Source: Pseudeuparius sepicola (taxonomy: Eukaryota; Arthropoda; Insecta; Coleoptera; Anthribidae). Taken from it: a stretch of DNA of 64,000 nucleotides. Where the stretch lies: the NCBI GenBank assembly GCA_963920635.1, contig OY987299.1, positions 131,127,373 to 131,191,372 of the forward strand, read 5' to 3'. The position numbers and the translations under genes are program-made. This document shows positions 1 through 11,060 of this stretch, in pieces. Positions within the stretch are counted from its first letter, which is position 1; the number at the start of each line of letters is the position of its first letter. The notes beneath the pieces were generated by a model. The model saw only the letters and a list, made by a program, of their open reading frames with translations. It did not search any database and was not told the origin of the DNA.

Positions 1-86
1 CCATGTTTATAGGAACTTTTTTCTTTTTTTTTAGGTCGTAGAACACGCTGGTAAATTATGGCAGGCTAATTTCGGGACACCCTGTA
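1..86. mobile_element. Right end of a TACAGGG-type element, cut by the window edge
   Basis: The stretch ends in CGGGACACCCTGTA, the reverse complement of the TACAGGGTGT ends that bound several foldbacks further along. Only the right terminus is inside the window, so the body and the family cannot be determined. The following 220 bases hold nothing recognisable. Confidence 0.5.
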
Positions 87-308
87 TAGTCATTTCGAAT
101 ATACCTACTTTTCTTTGTGGGACTATGAAAGTAAATTGTAAATAAAATACTATCAATACAGGCAACCAAATATACTTTTTAGGTCGTTTTAATTCCGCCC
201 TTAAAGCTGTTTTATGATTGTTATATGTTTCTATAGACTTACGAGTATATTCAACGATTTTCGTTACAAATGAAAATTAGTGAACACACATCACCCGAGA
301 GCATGTAT

Positions 309-453
309 TGTTTGTTCAGCGCATGTTAAGCCCTATAAGTCACAACTCCCGTCCTTGTCTTACTCATGAATATACGATGGATATCGGTCGTATATTTACG
401 AGTCAGACAAGGACGGGAGTTGTGACTTAGGGCCGAACATTCGCTGAACAAAC
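309..453. mobile_element. Small palindromic MITE, copy 1
   Basis: The two halves are near-perfect reverse complements. The arms start TGTTTGTTCAGCGCATG and end CGCTGAACAAAC, with the stem CACAACTCCCGTCCTTGTC on the left repeated inverted on the right. The small loop contains CATGAATATACGATGG. A half copy with the same AAGACAAGGACGGGAGTTG stem lies near 32760. There is no coding capacity. Confidence 0.7.
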
Positions 454-960
454 TGTAGGTTACATTCGCTTATGTTTTGATTGTCGTCAGAGTGTTGAAT
501 GCCCCAATTATAGACTGAAATCAACGGACTTATAAATCTCAACGTCATCGATAATTGCGCACGCGCGGCGCGTTAGGGATAATCCGGTGGCTACAAACGA
601 AACTACTTAGCATGAGGACGATAAGCGTCGCGGGCGACAGGTCCTGAAGCCTGCCGGCGCGCGCCCGCTCCACTAAAAAAAATAAAAATTCCCCACTTTA
701 TCTGGTGACGGAACAGGGGCCGTTAAAAGCAGTGTAATGGGCCGATTAAGATGTGGAACGGCGGGACGACATTAAGCTTTTTTGTAACGGAGATTAGGAT
801 GGCCGATAAGGAGGCTGTTGGCTCGTGGTGGCGTGCTGACAATCATAATCACCGCCTCCATTCATTTTTGGAATTAAGAGTGCCAAGCGACATTTTAAAT
901 CGTCCTTATCTTCGCCAGTTTGCTATACTTTTATTTGATAAAACAAGTACAAAAATATTG
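454..960. other. Non-repetitive stretch with a GC-rich island (about 540-680)
   Basis: Nothing here matches another part of the window. Bases 540-680 are clearly richer in GC (GCGCACGCGCGGCGCG, then a CCTGCCGGCGCGCGCCC run) than the AT-rich surroundings. A 70-codon open frame at 751-963 has no recognisable domain and I do not call it a gene. The island could be unique host DNA. Confidence 0.3.
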
Positions 961-965
961 TAAGT

Positions 966-1090
966 GCCTACCACCCCAGTAGCAGTCCCGGATTCGAATC
1001 TCGGCCGGGAATAAATTTTTCACATCCTTTACCGAATGTGCCACAAAAACATCCGTCTTAATTTTGTAACGGACATTACAACAGAATAGC
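966..1090 (+). repeat. tRNA-like SINE fragment, copy 1
   Basis: The sequence contains CCGGATTCGAATCTCGGCC, a Pol III B-box-like motif (GGTTCGAATCC type) in a tRNA T-arm setting. An AT-rich tail follows with TTTCACATCCTTTACCGAATG and GCCACAAAAACATCCGTC. The same order of motifs (B box, then the tail with GCCACGAAAACATGCC) recurs at 7465-7590, so this is a dispersed repeat and not a tRNA gene. No convincing complete A box or cloverleaf is visible. Confidence 0.55.
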
Positions 1091-1309
1091 AAGCAACAAT
1101 TTGGTTCATCGTGAAGAATTGTAGAATATTTACTTCTAAATGGATTTAATTTCGGCGAATACAATATTGCCCGCGCAAGTTTTTTTTATACATTTCGGCA
1201 CGTGTCTATATAGGGTCTCGTTTATTTTTATTTTTCACAGTTGGTATAGCTCTGGTTCGAATAATCCTCGGGTCACAAATTATCGATAGCTGCGTTCAAA
1301 CCCAAGCAG

Positions 1310-2345
1310 CATTAAAGTTGTGGTAACTGAGATAGGAACTTTGAATAAGTAGTTATTACGTAATTATTACTTAAAAATCGACTTATTAGTTTTTATTACT
1401 TATATTGAGAAAGTATGAGTAATTACGTAGTAATTATTACTACAAGTTGGAACTTTATGGTTTCAGTACTTCTAAGTAGTTTTTGAAGTATCTGGAACGG
1501 AATTGTTACTATGCAAAAATACGTTAAAGTCACGTTAACTCTAAAGTTATATTCAATGGTCACAATTACTTTGTCGTGTTACTTGTTTATCACTTTAAAG
1601 TTTTCATTACTTTATGGTAACGGTGAAAGTAACTTCTACATCTTAGCGACTTTAGAAATACCTCCAAAGTTACGGAACTATATAGTCATATTTAAAGTGA
1701 AATTAACTTTCCCGCTACTCGAGAAAACTACTGTATGGTAAGTTTTACTTCCCACTCCATTTTAAAATTACTAGAAAGTTCCAATTACTACAAAAAAATA
1801 CTTTAAAGTAACTGTCACTTCTATAGGGACCAAAATGGAAACTACATTTAGTTCCTTACAATCGTTTGAAGGATTGGGTCGTTTTGGCGAAGTGATGAAA
1901 ATGTCAGCCATTAGAAAGAAGAAAAATTATAGACACACATTCACATTGTATAGAAAATTAAAGCAGCAGTTGGATGAAACGAATCGAAACACGAGCACTT
2001 GTCTTCAATACAAAATTACAAAACTCTCCTCTAGAGTGGCTACAATTTTAAATATGAACATTTCGAATTATAGCACGAAACACACACCGGCTGAAAACAA
2101 CACTAACATATAAAAATTATAGGTTAAAGTTCCAAATGGAACCTAGTAGTAGCATTCGGAACTTAAACGAGGCTTCTGGAACTTTGAAGTTCTCTTGTAG
2201 TAATTGGGACTTTAGAGTTTAAAATATCTAAAGCTAATTTTCGTCTTAAATGTAGGAATTACCTTAAAGTGAAAAAAGTCTAGTTTCCGTTACTACCATT
2301 TAAGTGGCAAAGCCTTCAAACACCCATTTTAAGGTAAATAATACT
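1310..2345. repeat. AT-rich region of degenerate ACTTTAAAGT / AGTAATTACT motifs
   Basis: The region is filled with short diverged motifs such as GGAACTTTAAAGT, AAAGTTCC, AGTAATTATTACT and AAAGTAACTT in both orientations. This looks like the subterminal repeat structure of a DNA transposon. Clear terminal inverted repeats and a target duplication were not found. The open frames at 1511-1741 and 1835-2113 lie within it and show no domain. Confidence 0.4.
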
Positions 2346-3139
2346 TAGAAGTAATTACTGAAAATTACGCCATATTTTCTTATAAAATGATAGACGCCAT
2401 TAATATCAAATGTCAATTTCCTTTGGTACTGAAATAGTTATTTCTTCAAAATTGTCCCAAAAAAGATAAAATTGAGCAAAAATGAACTCGTATAACTTAT
2501 AGAAATATTAAAAAAGCATTTTTCAGCATTTTTAGGTAATTTCGCACATTTTCGTAATTTATCCTCCCGATAAAAAAGTGTTAAAACATGCATTTTGAGA
2601 GGGCGCGTTGTTACTTTTCAATCTATCAATGTCATATTTGACAGAAAATTTTCAATCGTTTTAGTTTCTTGAATCTAGCAACGAGAAATAAATCAGCAAA
2701 TTAATACCTTTCTTACACCTACCATTATTCATAGAAATAAGTTAAAAATAAATATTAGGTACTTCCATTTTCCACGGTTATTGAAAAATGACGGAAGATG
2801 CTGGGCTAGAATACTTTTTAATTATTTAGACAAAGACAAAGCGAGGACGCGAATGTAAAGAAGCAAACAAATCCAACAAAGTAGCGGTGACCACGCTGCT
2901 ACGTCTCCACCACGTTGCCGGAACGTAAGCTCGTCGTAGCGGTGTAAGTTGCTAAATGGTCGCCGCTACGTATCTATCACCCTCAAAATGTTCCCCATTT
3001 TGGTCGCAGGGACGTAATAGGAACGTAGTAATTACGTTCCTATCAGTAGTAATCACAACTTTAAAGTTGCAAACAAAAGTCGCCTGAACGTAACGGCGAC
3101 TAAAAATGCTGCTTGGGAATGCTGTTCGGAACTGATCCA
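2346..3139. other. AT-rich spacer with minor hairpins
   Basis: No gene or repeat copy is recognised. Small inverted repeats occur near 3010-3050 (AGGAACGTAGTAATTACGTTCCT). A moderately GC-rich patch around 2880-2960 repeats GTAGCGGTG-like words. Confidence 0.3.
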
Positions 3140-3593
3140 GTTTGTCCGATACAATGTTTTTCTTGAAATCGGCATTGAAGTGTCCGAACATCGTCATTAA
3201 AAGCTCAGAAATCGGCACTGAAGTAGCCCATTATTGTACGATTTTTTCAATAAGTAGGCCGTGGCTAGATGTAAACATCAAACGTCAAGCGCGGAGCCAT
3301 CGCCCGTCAAAAGTGACCAAATATTCAAAACCCGGCCGACTTTTCGTACACATTGCGAAATTGTTACCTATAGCAGCGCAATCTTTCAGTATAAATATTT
3401 GAGTAGGTTTGAATATCAATAGATTTGTTATGGAGGCTGCACAACAAGCAGCAGTTTGGTTTTTCTGTTCGAAGGCGCCGTGTCTTGTCATAAGTACTTG
3501 ACATAGGTAGAGCGATCGTCAAAGTCAAGCAACGCCGCGCGAGTCATAAAAAGTTTAACTTCAGTGCCTTCGTACATAAATAGCTATTATTTC
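3140..3593 (+). repeat. 5S-module repeat family, copy 1 (truncated)
   Basis: This copy shares the order of landmarks with those at 18220-18838 and 59466-60058: TTCTTGAAATCGGCATT, ATTGTACGATTTTTTCAATA, ATGTAAACATCAAACGTC, TTCGTACACATTGCGAAATT, AGTCAAGCAACGCCGCGCG, and the end TCATAAAAAGTT to TACATAAATAGCTATTAT. At about 3543 the 5S-like module is joined directly to the 3' tail, so the C-box half and the middle inverted repeat are deleted. Copies differ by many substitutions, so the family is old. Confidence 0.75.
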
Positions 3594-4370
3594 CATTATT
3601 TTCTTAAATTTCCCATTAAATGTATCTATATAATCAAGCTTCACTTTTGTTTCAAGAACTCGTTTAACACTTTTCTATTCAGTTTATGCTTTATCACTTG
3701 GTGCAACTCTGTCGGTGCAGAACCTGTTTTTTGACGTCTTTAAATGTTTTTTTAAACTTAAATGCAGTATTTAACTCCGGAATTTTTACGAATATTGTTT
3801 GATTCCCATCAAGCCAAATCATAAGAGGCCACACAACACACAACAATTACACGTGATATACTTTTGTTATTATTTTTGCATATTTGTCTTGTTTGAATTA
3901 TTGTCTTTTGTGAAAGGTATTTATACCAGATTTTTCTATTATCGTAAGCCTCAAACCTCAATTGACATTTAAATTGCCATCTCAATTGATAATTTCCATG
4001 TTGAAAGTTAGACCTTGTCGATTTTAAATACATATATTGTTGCTGTGATACCTTAGAAAAACCGAAATTTGGTCAAGTTTATCGTTATGAAAGGTGTGTC
4101 TTTATGGTGTCGACCATTGTTGCCTCTATGTCCTATGTCAGTGATATCTACCGCAGTGCTGCTGCTGTTTGCCAGTCAGGAGAATTTTGGTTAATCGACA
4201 GAAGGACGAAGATTGATCATGTGGAACGTATGGTTTTATACGTTCGAGTAATCGGATCTGAAGTCACACCAAAAAAGTACCTTTTATTGGTTGTTCTACC
4301 TTGATTGATTACCAAAATTCATCGTTGCGCCTATTTGCACCGTTGCAACTACCAAATTGAGGACCTATGT
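3594..4370. other. AT-rich spacer, nothing recognised
   Basis: No repeat copy, RNA gene or conserved protein frame is seen. The short frames at 3809-4033 and 4104-4304 have no domain or codon signature. Confidence 0.3.
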
Positions 4371-5538
4371 ATATACAGGGTGTTCCTTAATAACATGCTA
4401 ATACTTAAGGGGGTTATTCTTGGGCCCATTTTAAGAAAAAAACTTCATATGAACGTAAGTCGTAAACGTCCTAACTTTTGAGATACAGGGCGTTAAAGTT
4501 AATTTTTTTAAATTGAATTTTGGCTACATCTCCCGAAATAATCAAGTTGCTGAACTGAAATTTGGCACTGCTATGTTTTTGGGGATGGAGAATAAGCTGA
4601 AAATGTCAATTTCACCGTATCTCACAGAGGGCGCCACTTGCGCTGGTTTTGGATCACGCTTTTACGCGTAACTTTTTTGAGGTTATCTTTTTGGTCCTGC
4701 AGGTCCATCACTTTAGTGCCTCTTTTCATTCTGCAAGAAAAAGGTACTCTTGTTTCATAACGATTAAATCAACCGTTTGCGTTGAAATTACCAAAACGTG
4801 CCCCAAAACACCTGTTGATTCCAATATTCGAAACATAAAATTATCACCTACTGCTTTCAAATGTACATTCAAAATGATGAAAAAAATGCCAAATGGGCAT
4901 TGGTCAAAACATCATTGATTTTCTTGAAATAGAGTGTCCAAATTTTGTCAAATTCAATCCTTTCCATTTTGAAAGTGAATAATTTTTGGTACGTTGTTCA
5001 TAGGGATTTTTTTCTCAGTTTAAATGGTACAGATGATCTGTGAGACTTGAAGGTGGTAGGTAAAAATTTTATGTTTCGTATATTGAAGTCAACAGGTGTT
5101 TTGGAGAACGTTTTGGCAATTTCAAAGCAAACGGTTGATTTAATCGTTATGAAACAAGAGTACCTTTTTATTGCAGAATGAAAAGATGCACTAAAATGAT
5201 GGACCTGCAGGACCAAAAAGATAACCTCAAAAAAGTTACGCGTAAAAGCGTGATCAAAAAACAGCGCAAGTGGCGCCCTCAGTGAGATACGGTGAAATTT
5301 CACATTTTCAGCTTATTCTCCATCCCCAAAAACGTAGCAGTGCCAAATTTCAGTTCAGCAGCTTGATTATTTCGGGAGATGTAGCCAAAATTCAATTAAA
5401 AAAAAATGCACTTTAACGCCCTGTATCTCAAAAGTTAGGACGTTTACGACATACGTTCATATGAAGTTTTTTTCTTAAAATGGGCCCAAGAATAACCCCC
5501 TTAAGTATTAGCATGTTATTAAGGAACACCCTGTATAT
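4371..5538. mobile_element. 1.2-kb foldback element, TACAGGGTGTTCC ends
   Basis: The left arm, 4371 to about 4862, and the right arm, about 5047 to 5538, are reverse complements over about 490 bp, with a spacer of about 185 bp. Ends are TATACAGGGTGTTCCTTAAT and its inverse, bordered by TATA/TA-rich flanks. The arms translate to the same nonsense peptide on opposite strands (frames at 4649-4918 plus and 4998-5303 minus), which is a consequence of the palindrome. An internal ATACAGGGCGTTAAAG motif near each end is shared with the element at 41361. A fragment of the right arm recurs at 10786-10965. No transposase fragment is seen in the spacer. Confidence 0.85.
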
Positions 5539-5739
5539 ATTTTTGTTTATTTGCTTTTAAGTTTGTCTATTATTTTTTGTTTATTGAGCTACGAATTTCT
5601 CATGGTAAATAATGTACATTAGTTACAGTTATTTCAAATTAAATTTATACAATTTATATCTACAGGTACAAAAATCTATCATTATTATTTGTTATTACTC
5701 TTGGCTTGACATTGTGCGGTTACTTGCATTAGTCTTCAT

Positions 5740-7298
5740 CCCAATAAACATTTTTGGTTTTATAATAGTAACCACAACTATTAGATTACCTAACTTAAAC
5801 CACTGTTAGTAATTTAATATAGTTGCGGAAATATTTCGGTTACCTTTATAAACCCATTAAAACACTTAAATGGAGCAATTTATAAAGGTCACCAGCACCT
5901 ATTTTAGTAACGTTATACGACTTTAAAGTATATAACCAATAGTAGAGTAAATGTTTCCATCACTTTATATAACCCACTTATACAACCCGCCTACTTTCAG
6001 TGTTAAATTTGGTTCTATAAGGTTTGCAGTTACCCTTATAAACTTTGCCTATAATGGTGTTAGTAATATTTCATGGGATTTAGATATCGGACGCCTACTT
6101 CCATCTCTGTTTAACTATTGTTGGGCGCCTATTCTTTCCACTCACTTCAAAATGTTATGGTTGGGGATGTCAAAGGGCATGTGAATATTTTTGCTAAGTA
6201 TAATAATAGATCCGATCCCCTATGCATACTTGAAATTGTGTGTGGCAAGAAAATTTTTCCGCAAATATGAACAAGATACCTTCAAAAAATTCACGGGCCT
6301 TCGAAATACTCCTAAATAAGCAATTTTGTTTGCATTAAAAAAACTTATTTTTTTTATTTTCAAAAATTACGAGGAAAAAAGTTTAAAAAATATGCCCGTG
6401 TCACATAAAAGTATATTTTGTTAAAATTTCCGCGGAATAAAATAAAATATGCTAATAAATTCATAATTGTGGGTCGTGTCGATTCTGTTCTATATTTGCA
6501 TCATGGCGTCTCTTAGTAGATTACCCTTAAAAGCTTTGGCGACAATAATATCACTTAGAGTAACGTTACATAAATTTCATAACCTTCGGTAGATAACCCG
6601 TTAAACACTAATTTTCACGTTCTGAACTAAATTTGAGTTTGCGTGGTGCTCATTTATACCGGTGGATAGATCGACAATAATTTTCAATTTATTTTAACCC
6701 TTTTCACTTTTACACAGTTTCAAACAATTTCGTCTCATTAACAACACATACTTCACTTATTTTTACTCTCCTCCTGTTATACATTTTTCATTCGTTTTTT
6801 AATATAATGCTCTACATCATGCAGGTATCAACGATAATAAGTGCTTAATCAGACATCTTTAAAATGAAAACATATTTGTATAAGTGTAATTTATATCACT
6901 AAAAGTTGTAAAAGTCTATAAAGGTTATTTTGGTACGAAATTGGCAACCAAAAGGTATATAATGTGTTCAGTAAAACACCATTAGCTCCAGGGTTTTATA
7001 GAAGTAATTAGGAATGCTGTTATATAACTCGGGAAATCATAGTTTTATAATATAGGTATTGGAAACTCTTATACAAACATGTTATATATCTTGTAGTAAC
7101 GGTCACTCCAAGTGCAATAAAATGGTGTTGGAAACATGACTTAATTATAACCCTAGTACCTATATTGATATGATATAACCCTTATAAACTCCAATTACTG
7201 GAGGTGATAAGCGGTTCCTTTCATATAAAACTCTGCAACCTTTATATGACATTTATATAACTAGGTATCACTTGTGGTAACGAAAAATGTTTATTGGG
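5740..7298. mobile_element. 1.56-kb TIR element with subterminal repeats
   Basis: A 16-bp terminal inverted repeat is visible: CCCAATAAACATTTTT at 5740 and its inverse at 7283-7298. Inside each end are many diverged copies of motifs like TTTATAAAGGTTAC and ATAACCCTTATAAA, in one orientation on the left (5790-6080) and the opposite on the right (6900-7280). This is typical of a DNA transposon with subterminal transposase-binding repeats. The centre (6200-6800) is AT-rich and codes for nothing recognisable. I could not settle a target duplication. Confidence 0.65.
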
Positions 7299-7449
7299 AT
7301 AATATATCAATATTGTTGGTAGAAAAACAAATTGCAAGCTCACATAACCAACAATAATGAAAACCTACGCCCTCTAACCTCTTCTAGTAATTTTAGAAGA
7401 TGACTACCTACATCTCACCGCTACACACTATATAGTCAGATGGAACACA

Positions 7450-7595
7450 CCGCATAGCCCTATGCTCCGGTAGCTTCAGTAGAAGCCTCGGATTCGAATC
7501 TCGACTGAACCGCATTTTTCCAACTGATTATCCTTCACCTGGCATGCCACGAAAACATGCCTCTCGAGTTAAAACAAAATGCTGAATTTTCCTCG
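7450..7595 (+). repeat. tRNA-like SINE fragment, copy 2
   Basis: The B-box-like GGATTCGAATCTCG is followed by the same tail as copy 1: a T-rich run, ATTATCCTTCACCTGGCATG, then GCCACGAAAACATGCC. It is diverged from the copy at 966. The 5' part is not clearly an A box. Confidence 0.5.
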
Positions 7596-7609
7596 ATATA
7601 TCCTTCCAG

Positions 7610-7802
7610 ACCGTGGAGCCGGCAACGCCGCTCGCTCCTGGAGGCGCGGGGGCGGCGGCGGCGGCGGCGGCCGGTCCGGTCGGTTCGGGCGGCATTCCGC
7701 GCCCGCGACGTTCACTTGTTCCGGCCGGAGCGGGCCGCGCCGCCGACGCCAGTCGCAGGAGGCGGTGCGCGGCGGTGGCCGGCCCGCACCAACGACCGAA
7801 TA
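7610..7802. other. Very GC-rich tract with GGC repeats
   Basis: This stretch contains a (GGC)n run around 7645-7675 and long GC words. Open frames exist in several phases on both strands (for example 7528-7806 minus and 7579-7902 plus) only because stop codons are rare in such sequence. They are low-complexity Arg/Gly/Ala/Pro peptides without a domain. It may be a CpG-rich regulatory stretch. Confidence 0.4.
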
Positions 7803-7907
7803 TCATGATGGCAACATATACCCCGATTACTGTAATTTTCTGTTAACCATGGGTACAAGATTGGTATATGTGTCTCAAGCAGTTAATGGCGGCACTCATT
7901 GATTTAA

Positions 7908-8155
7908 GGTGGATTTATAAACTCGACGTTTGCGTTGGCGCTCGAAGTTGACGGTGACCTTCGCAGTTTGTGTCCAGAAATGTGAACGACGGAACGTGAA
8001 AAAGATGAAATTAGTTTATCTCGGACGGCATCGGACGCAGACGGCAGCATTCGACGGCATTTTATAAACGTTTACACGTAAAATATTGGGATTGAATTTT
8101 CCACGCAAACGGCAACGGTGAGCGCCCACGCAAACGTCTAGTTTATAAATCCACC
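7908..8155. mobile_element. 248-bp MITE flanked by TTAA
   Basis: The terminal inverted repeats begin GGTGGATTTATAAACT and GACGTTTGCGT, matched by ACGCAAACGTC and AGTTTATAAATCCACC at the other end (about 30 bp, one or two mismatches). TTAA flanks both sides (7904-7907 and 8156-8159), the target typical of piggyBac-like elements. The interior repeats the ACGG words of the arms and does not code. Confidence 0.8.
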
Positions 8156-8159
8156 TTAA

Positions 8160-8824
8160 TGATGTGAAAAGTTACCCAAGTGATACGAAAAAAAGAACAT
8201 AATAAAATAAAAACCCTATTGCAATCACGATTCTACCGCTACAAATAAAAATAACTATGATTACAACTCATTCTAATAATAATTTCAAACGTCATGGAAA
8301 CACATTTTGGTATAATCAGCTACTTGCGGCTGAGTCTATGGTGCGTACTCAGGCAATTTTTATTTCGGTGTTGTGAAAGTGACAGTGAAGGTTTTCCGGA
8401 TCGTTCAAAAGGGTTCAAACTTTGGGCAGTGAATATTTTAGGGGGTTTTTGTACGTTTCGTGAGTTTTACCGTTATCTGTGTTATTCTTGTTCGTTTTAT
8501 TAATTAGTAGTTATTCATTGTGCAAATGGGCTAGATAGTGACCTAGACTTATGACCCGATTGGATTTTTTGCTGCAAATGATGCCAACTTGGGATGGCGA
8601 CATTACCAATTGACACTTCCAGTAAGAACTTCTTAAAATACATAATAAATGTAACATAACATTATTAAAGGTGGGCCCTTGGTTCATGATCGTCAGCGCT
8701 CGATGTCGCTAACGTGAAAAAATAATAATCTGTCACCTTTTTGAATACGATATTTTTCGTCCCATGTTTACCCTAAACTAATTTTTGTAACTTTAAAATT
8801 GCTTAGGTAGGTATAGTATTTCTA
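8160..8824. other. AT-rich spacer, nothing recognised
   Basis: No repeat copy or conserved frame is found. The frame at 8294-8503 (69 codons) has no domain. Confidence 0.3.
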
Positions 8825-10134
8825 AAGTCACTTGAAACAGCATAAAAACTCTAATTGGCACCACAAAAAGAATATAGGACATAAGCCTCACGCAGTTTTC
8901 AAAAATATACATATTCTACAAGCAACATAATGTTCCACTTTTAAGGTTTTTTTAAGATTGTCGTCAAACACAACGTAAAGGTTAATATTGTCAAAAGTTC
9001 TCTAAAAAGCCATATCGATTATAACTATTTACGCAAGTCTATCCTAAGATCTGTGGCACGGCTATGCACCGCATTTCGCTGCAAAAGTGGCCAGCCGTCG
9101 AACAGTGTAACTCATGCAAGTATTGGTGATATTATATTAGGCGAGCATGCAGTCACTTGTTTTTACCTACATACTACAATATATATTTTCTTTGTCTCCT
9201 TCATCTCTTTTTACTACTAATACCAGGTTCGGTTTAATATGGTTAAATAAGTGTTGTCTCGTATTTTATTGCCGAGGCGCCTGTTCTCGAGCAACCCTGG
9301 TAAAATATAAATAAACTCACTTGGAATACGGTGATATACGTGGCGCGATCTATTTCACAGCATTTACCACGCTCTGCTACTGGTAAAAATACCAGAAATC
9401 AACCGTATTATGCGGTCTACGTCAAGGAGGCAGCCAATAAGAAAGCGAGCATAGCGATTTGGTTGGTCGGCGTTTCGGAGATCCACGGAGTAGGTGTCGA
9501 CGTGGGCCAGTTAGGCCAGTATAACCAGTGGCGTGCGCGGAAATAAGGATTGCGCTTTATTTTACGGATTTTGGTTTTGTGTGTAGATTTTTGTGTGGTG
9601 TTGTTTTGCGTGCAACAAAATTATTGGTTTGCTTTGGTTTGAATTATTTCAAAGTTTTTATCCTTTTTTAGAGCATTTAAGGGGGCATTATCACACATAG
9701 TGCCAACCCAAGTGTATTTTTGGTGTTTGTTTTTAAAATTACTAGGTCTTTCAAAAAACCAATGCTCAACTCAAATACTACATTATATTGCGCATAGTTT
9801 CGTTTGCAAAAACAATATACCTGAAATGTATTTTCTTCTTCTTCTCTAATAAAAAATTACCAGAAACTTTAGGTATATTGTTTTTCCAAACGAGACATCA
9901 GATTTGGCTGATTTTTTGTCCAAATATGCCCAATATAATGCAGTATTTGAGTTGGGCATTGGTTTTCTGAAAAACATAATGACTTTCATAATAAACACAA
10001 AAAACTCACTTGGGTTGGTAGTATTTAATGCCATGTGTGTTTATGCCACCTTAAATAAAATTTGTATAATATTATTAAGGGCCGCGCGCCTGCTAAGACA
10101 AAGCAAACATCGCCCATGCTGTTCCAAGTAACTT
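8825..10134. mobile_element. TIR element Y, copy A
   Basis: The left end AAGTCACTTGAAACAGCAT and the right end ATGCTGTTCCAAGTAACTT are inverted repeats. The first ~570 bp (to about 9394) match 39844-41148 closely, sharing landmarks such as GTGGCCAGCCGTCGAACAGT and AATACCAGGTTCGGTTTAAT. The last part, 9600-9680 and 10051-10134, matches 43441-43620 in inverse orientation. A TTAA MITE is inserted at 9681-10050. No transposase is recognised, so this is a non-autonomous family with at least three copies here. Confidence 0.75.
9681..10050. mobile_element. 370-bp palindromic MITE in TTAA, inside element Y
   Basis: Ends are GGGGGCATTA and TTATGCCACC (inverse GGTGGCATAA). The arms are long inverted repeats containing AACAATATACCT, CCAATGC(T/C)CAACTCAAATACT and ACCAACCCAAGTG. 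TTAA stands on both sides (9677-9680, 10051-10054). The related copy at 43540-43570 reads GAGCATTTAAATAAAA when inverted, with a single TTAA, and so shows the empty site. Confidence 0.85.
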
Positions 10135-10139
10135 TATTT

Positions 10140-10440
10140 TTTTACTACTAACCTGAGAAATCACCATTATTTACCTCATTCCTCTAATGAGAAGTAATAT
10201 TTCTCACCCTAGGTAAATAATGATAATAAAAAAATACCTAGGAAAAAAGCGAGAAATGACTAAAATAAACTAAAATATGGCAATATTTCAATGCTAGTAG
10301 TAAAAAAAATTCTATATACACTTCGGTTGAGAAGGCCATTATTTACCTCGCATATTATATCCTTTGGCGCTACGCGCCTCAGGATATAAAAAAGCTCGGT
10401 ATATAATGGCTCACTTCTCAACCTAAGTGTATAATATACT
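10140..10440. repeat. Two small palindromes
   Basis: Bases 10313-10433 form a hairpin: TACACTTCGGTTGAGAAG on the left and CTTCTCAACCTAAGTGTA on the right, with CATTATTTACC / GGTATATAATGG inside. The stretch 10160-10225 carries ATTATTTACC and GGTAAATAAT in inverse. Both look like small MITEs. No target duplication was assigned. Confidence 0.5.
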
Positions 10441-10592
10441 ATTATACCATACCTCTTAAATCAGTATTTATGAGGCCAATGTTATTACAAACTTTCTATT
10501 TAAAATTTTTGTCATCAAATGTATTATTTTTTGCTTCATTTTACAATTATTTAAAAGCAATTCCAAAACCTAGTTACGTATACCTATATATA

Positions 10593-11060
10593 TACAGGGT
10601 TTCTATATTCAAACATATACAAATCGATAAAATCTTTATTTTTGGAGATAATTGCCTTTTTTATTTAAAAGGCCTTCGAAAGCCGTTTCTTTTGTTCCTT
10701 CTACCAGTTTCAAAATGCAAATTCGCATTCTTCTATATTCTTTTTCTATATTCCCCAGTTAGCGATTTTTTTTTTATCCACACCAAGGTGAAAATTTTAT
10801 TTTTCGAATATTGAAGTCAACGGTTGTTTTGGTCGTTGTGAAACAAGAGTATACCTTTTTGTTGCAGAATGAAAAGATGCACTAAAATGATGGACCTGCA
10901 AGACCAAAAAGATAACCTCAAAAAAGTTACGAGTAAAAGCAAGATACAAAACCAGCGCAAGTGGCATAAATTGACATTTTCAGCTTATAAAAACGCAGTA
11001 GTGCTATAGCTTGATTATTTTCGGAGATATTGCCATAATTTATTTTCAAAAAAATAACTC
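10593..11060. mobile_element. Chimeric foldback remnant from two families
   Basis: The left part (10593 to about 10785) starts TACAGGGTTTCTATATTC and follows the arm of the 14934-15900 foldback: ACAAATCGATAAAA, then TTTCAAAATGCAAAT, then TTAGCGATTTTTT. The right part (about 10786-10965) follows the arm of the 4371-5538 foldback: GAATATTGAAGTCAACGG, ATGATGGACCTGCA, GATAACCTCAAAAAAGTTAC. The junction joins two separate element families. No matching right arm is present. Confidence 0.65.

Noticed and set aside
966..1020. tRNA gene suggested by GGATTCGAATCTCGG
   Set aside because: No cloverleaf or anticodon arm; the same tail follows another copy at 7465, so it is a SINE-like repeat.
4649..5303. 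Similar peptides on opposite strands in the 4371-5538 foldback
   Set aside because: Mirror images caused by the palindrome, with no recognisable protein family and no coding constraint visible.
7528..7902. Overlapping frames on both strands
   Set aside because: GC-rich sequence with few stop codons; low-complexity Arg/Gly/Ala/Pro peptides and no domain.
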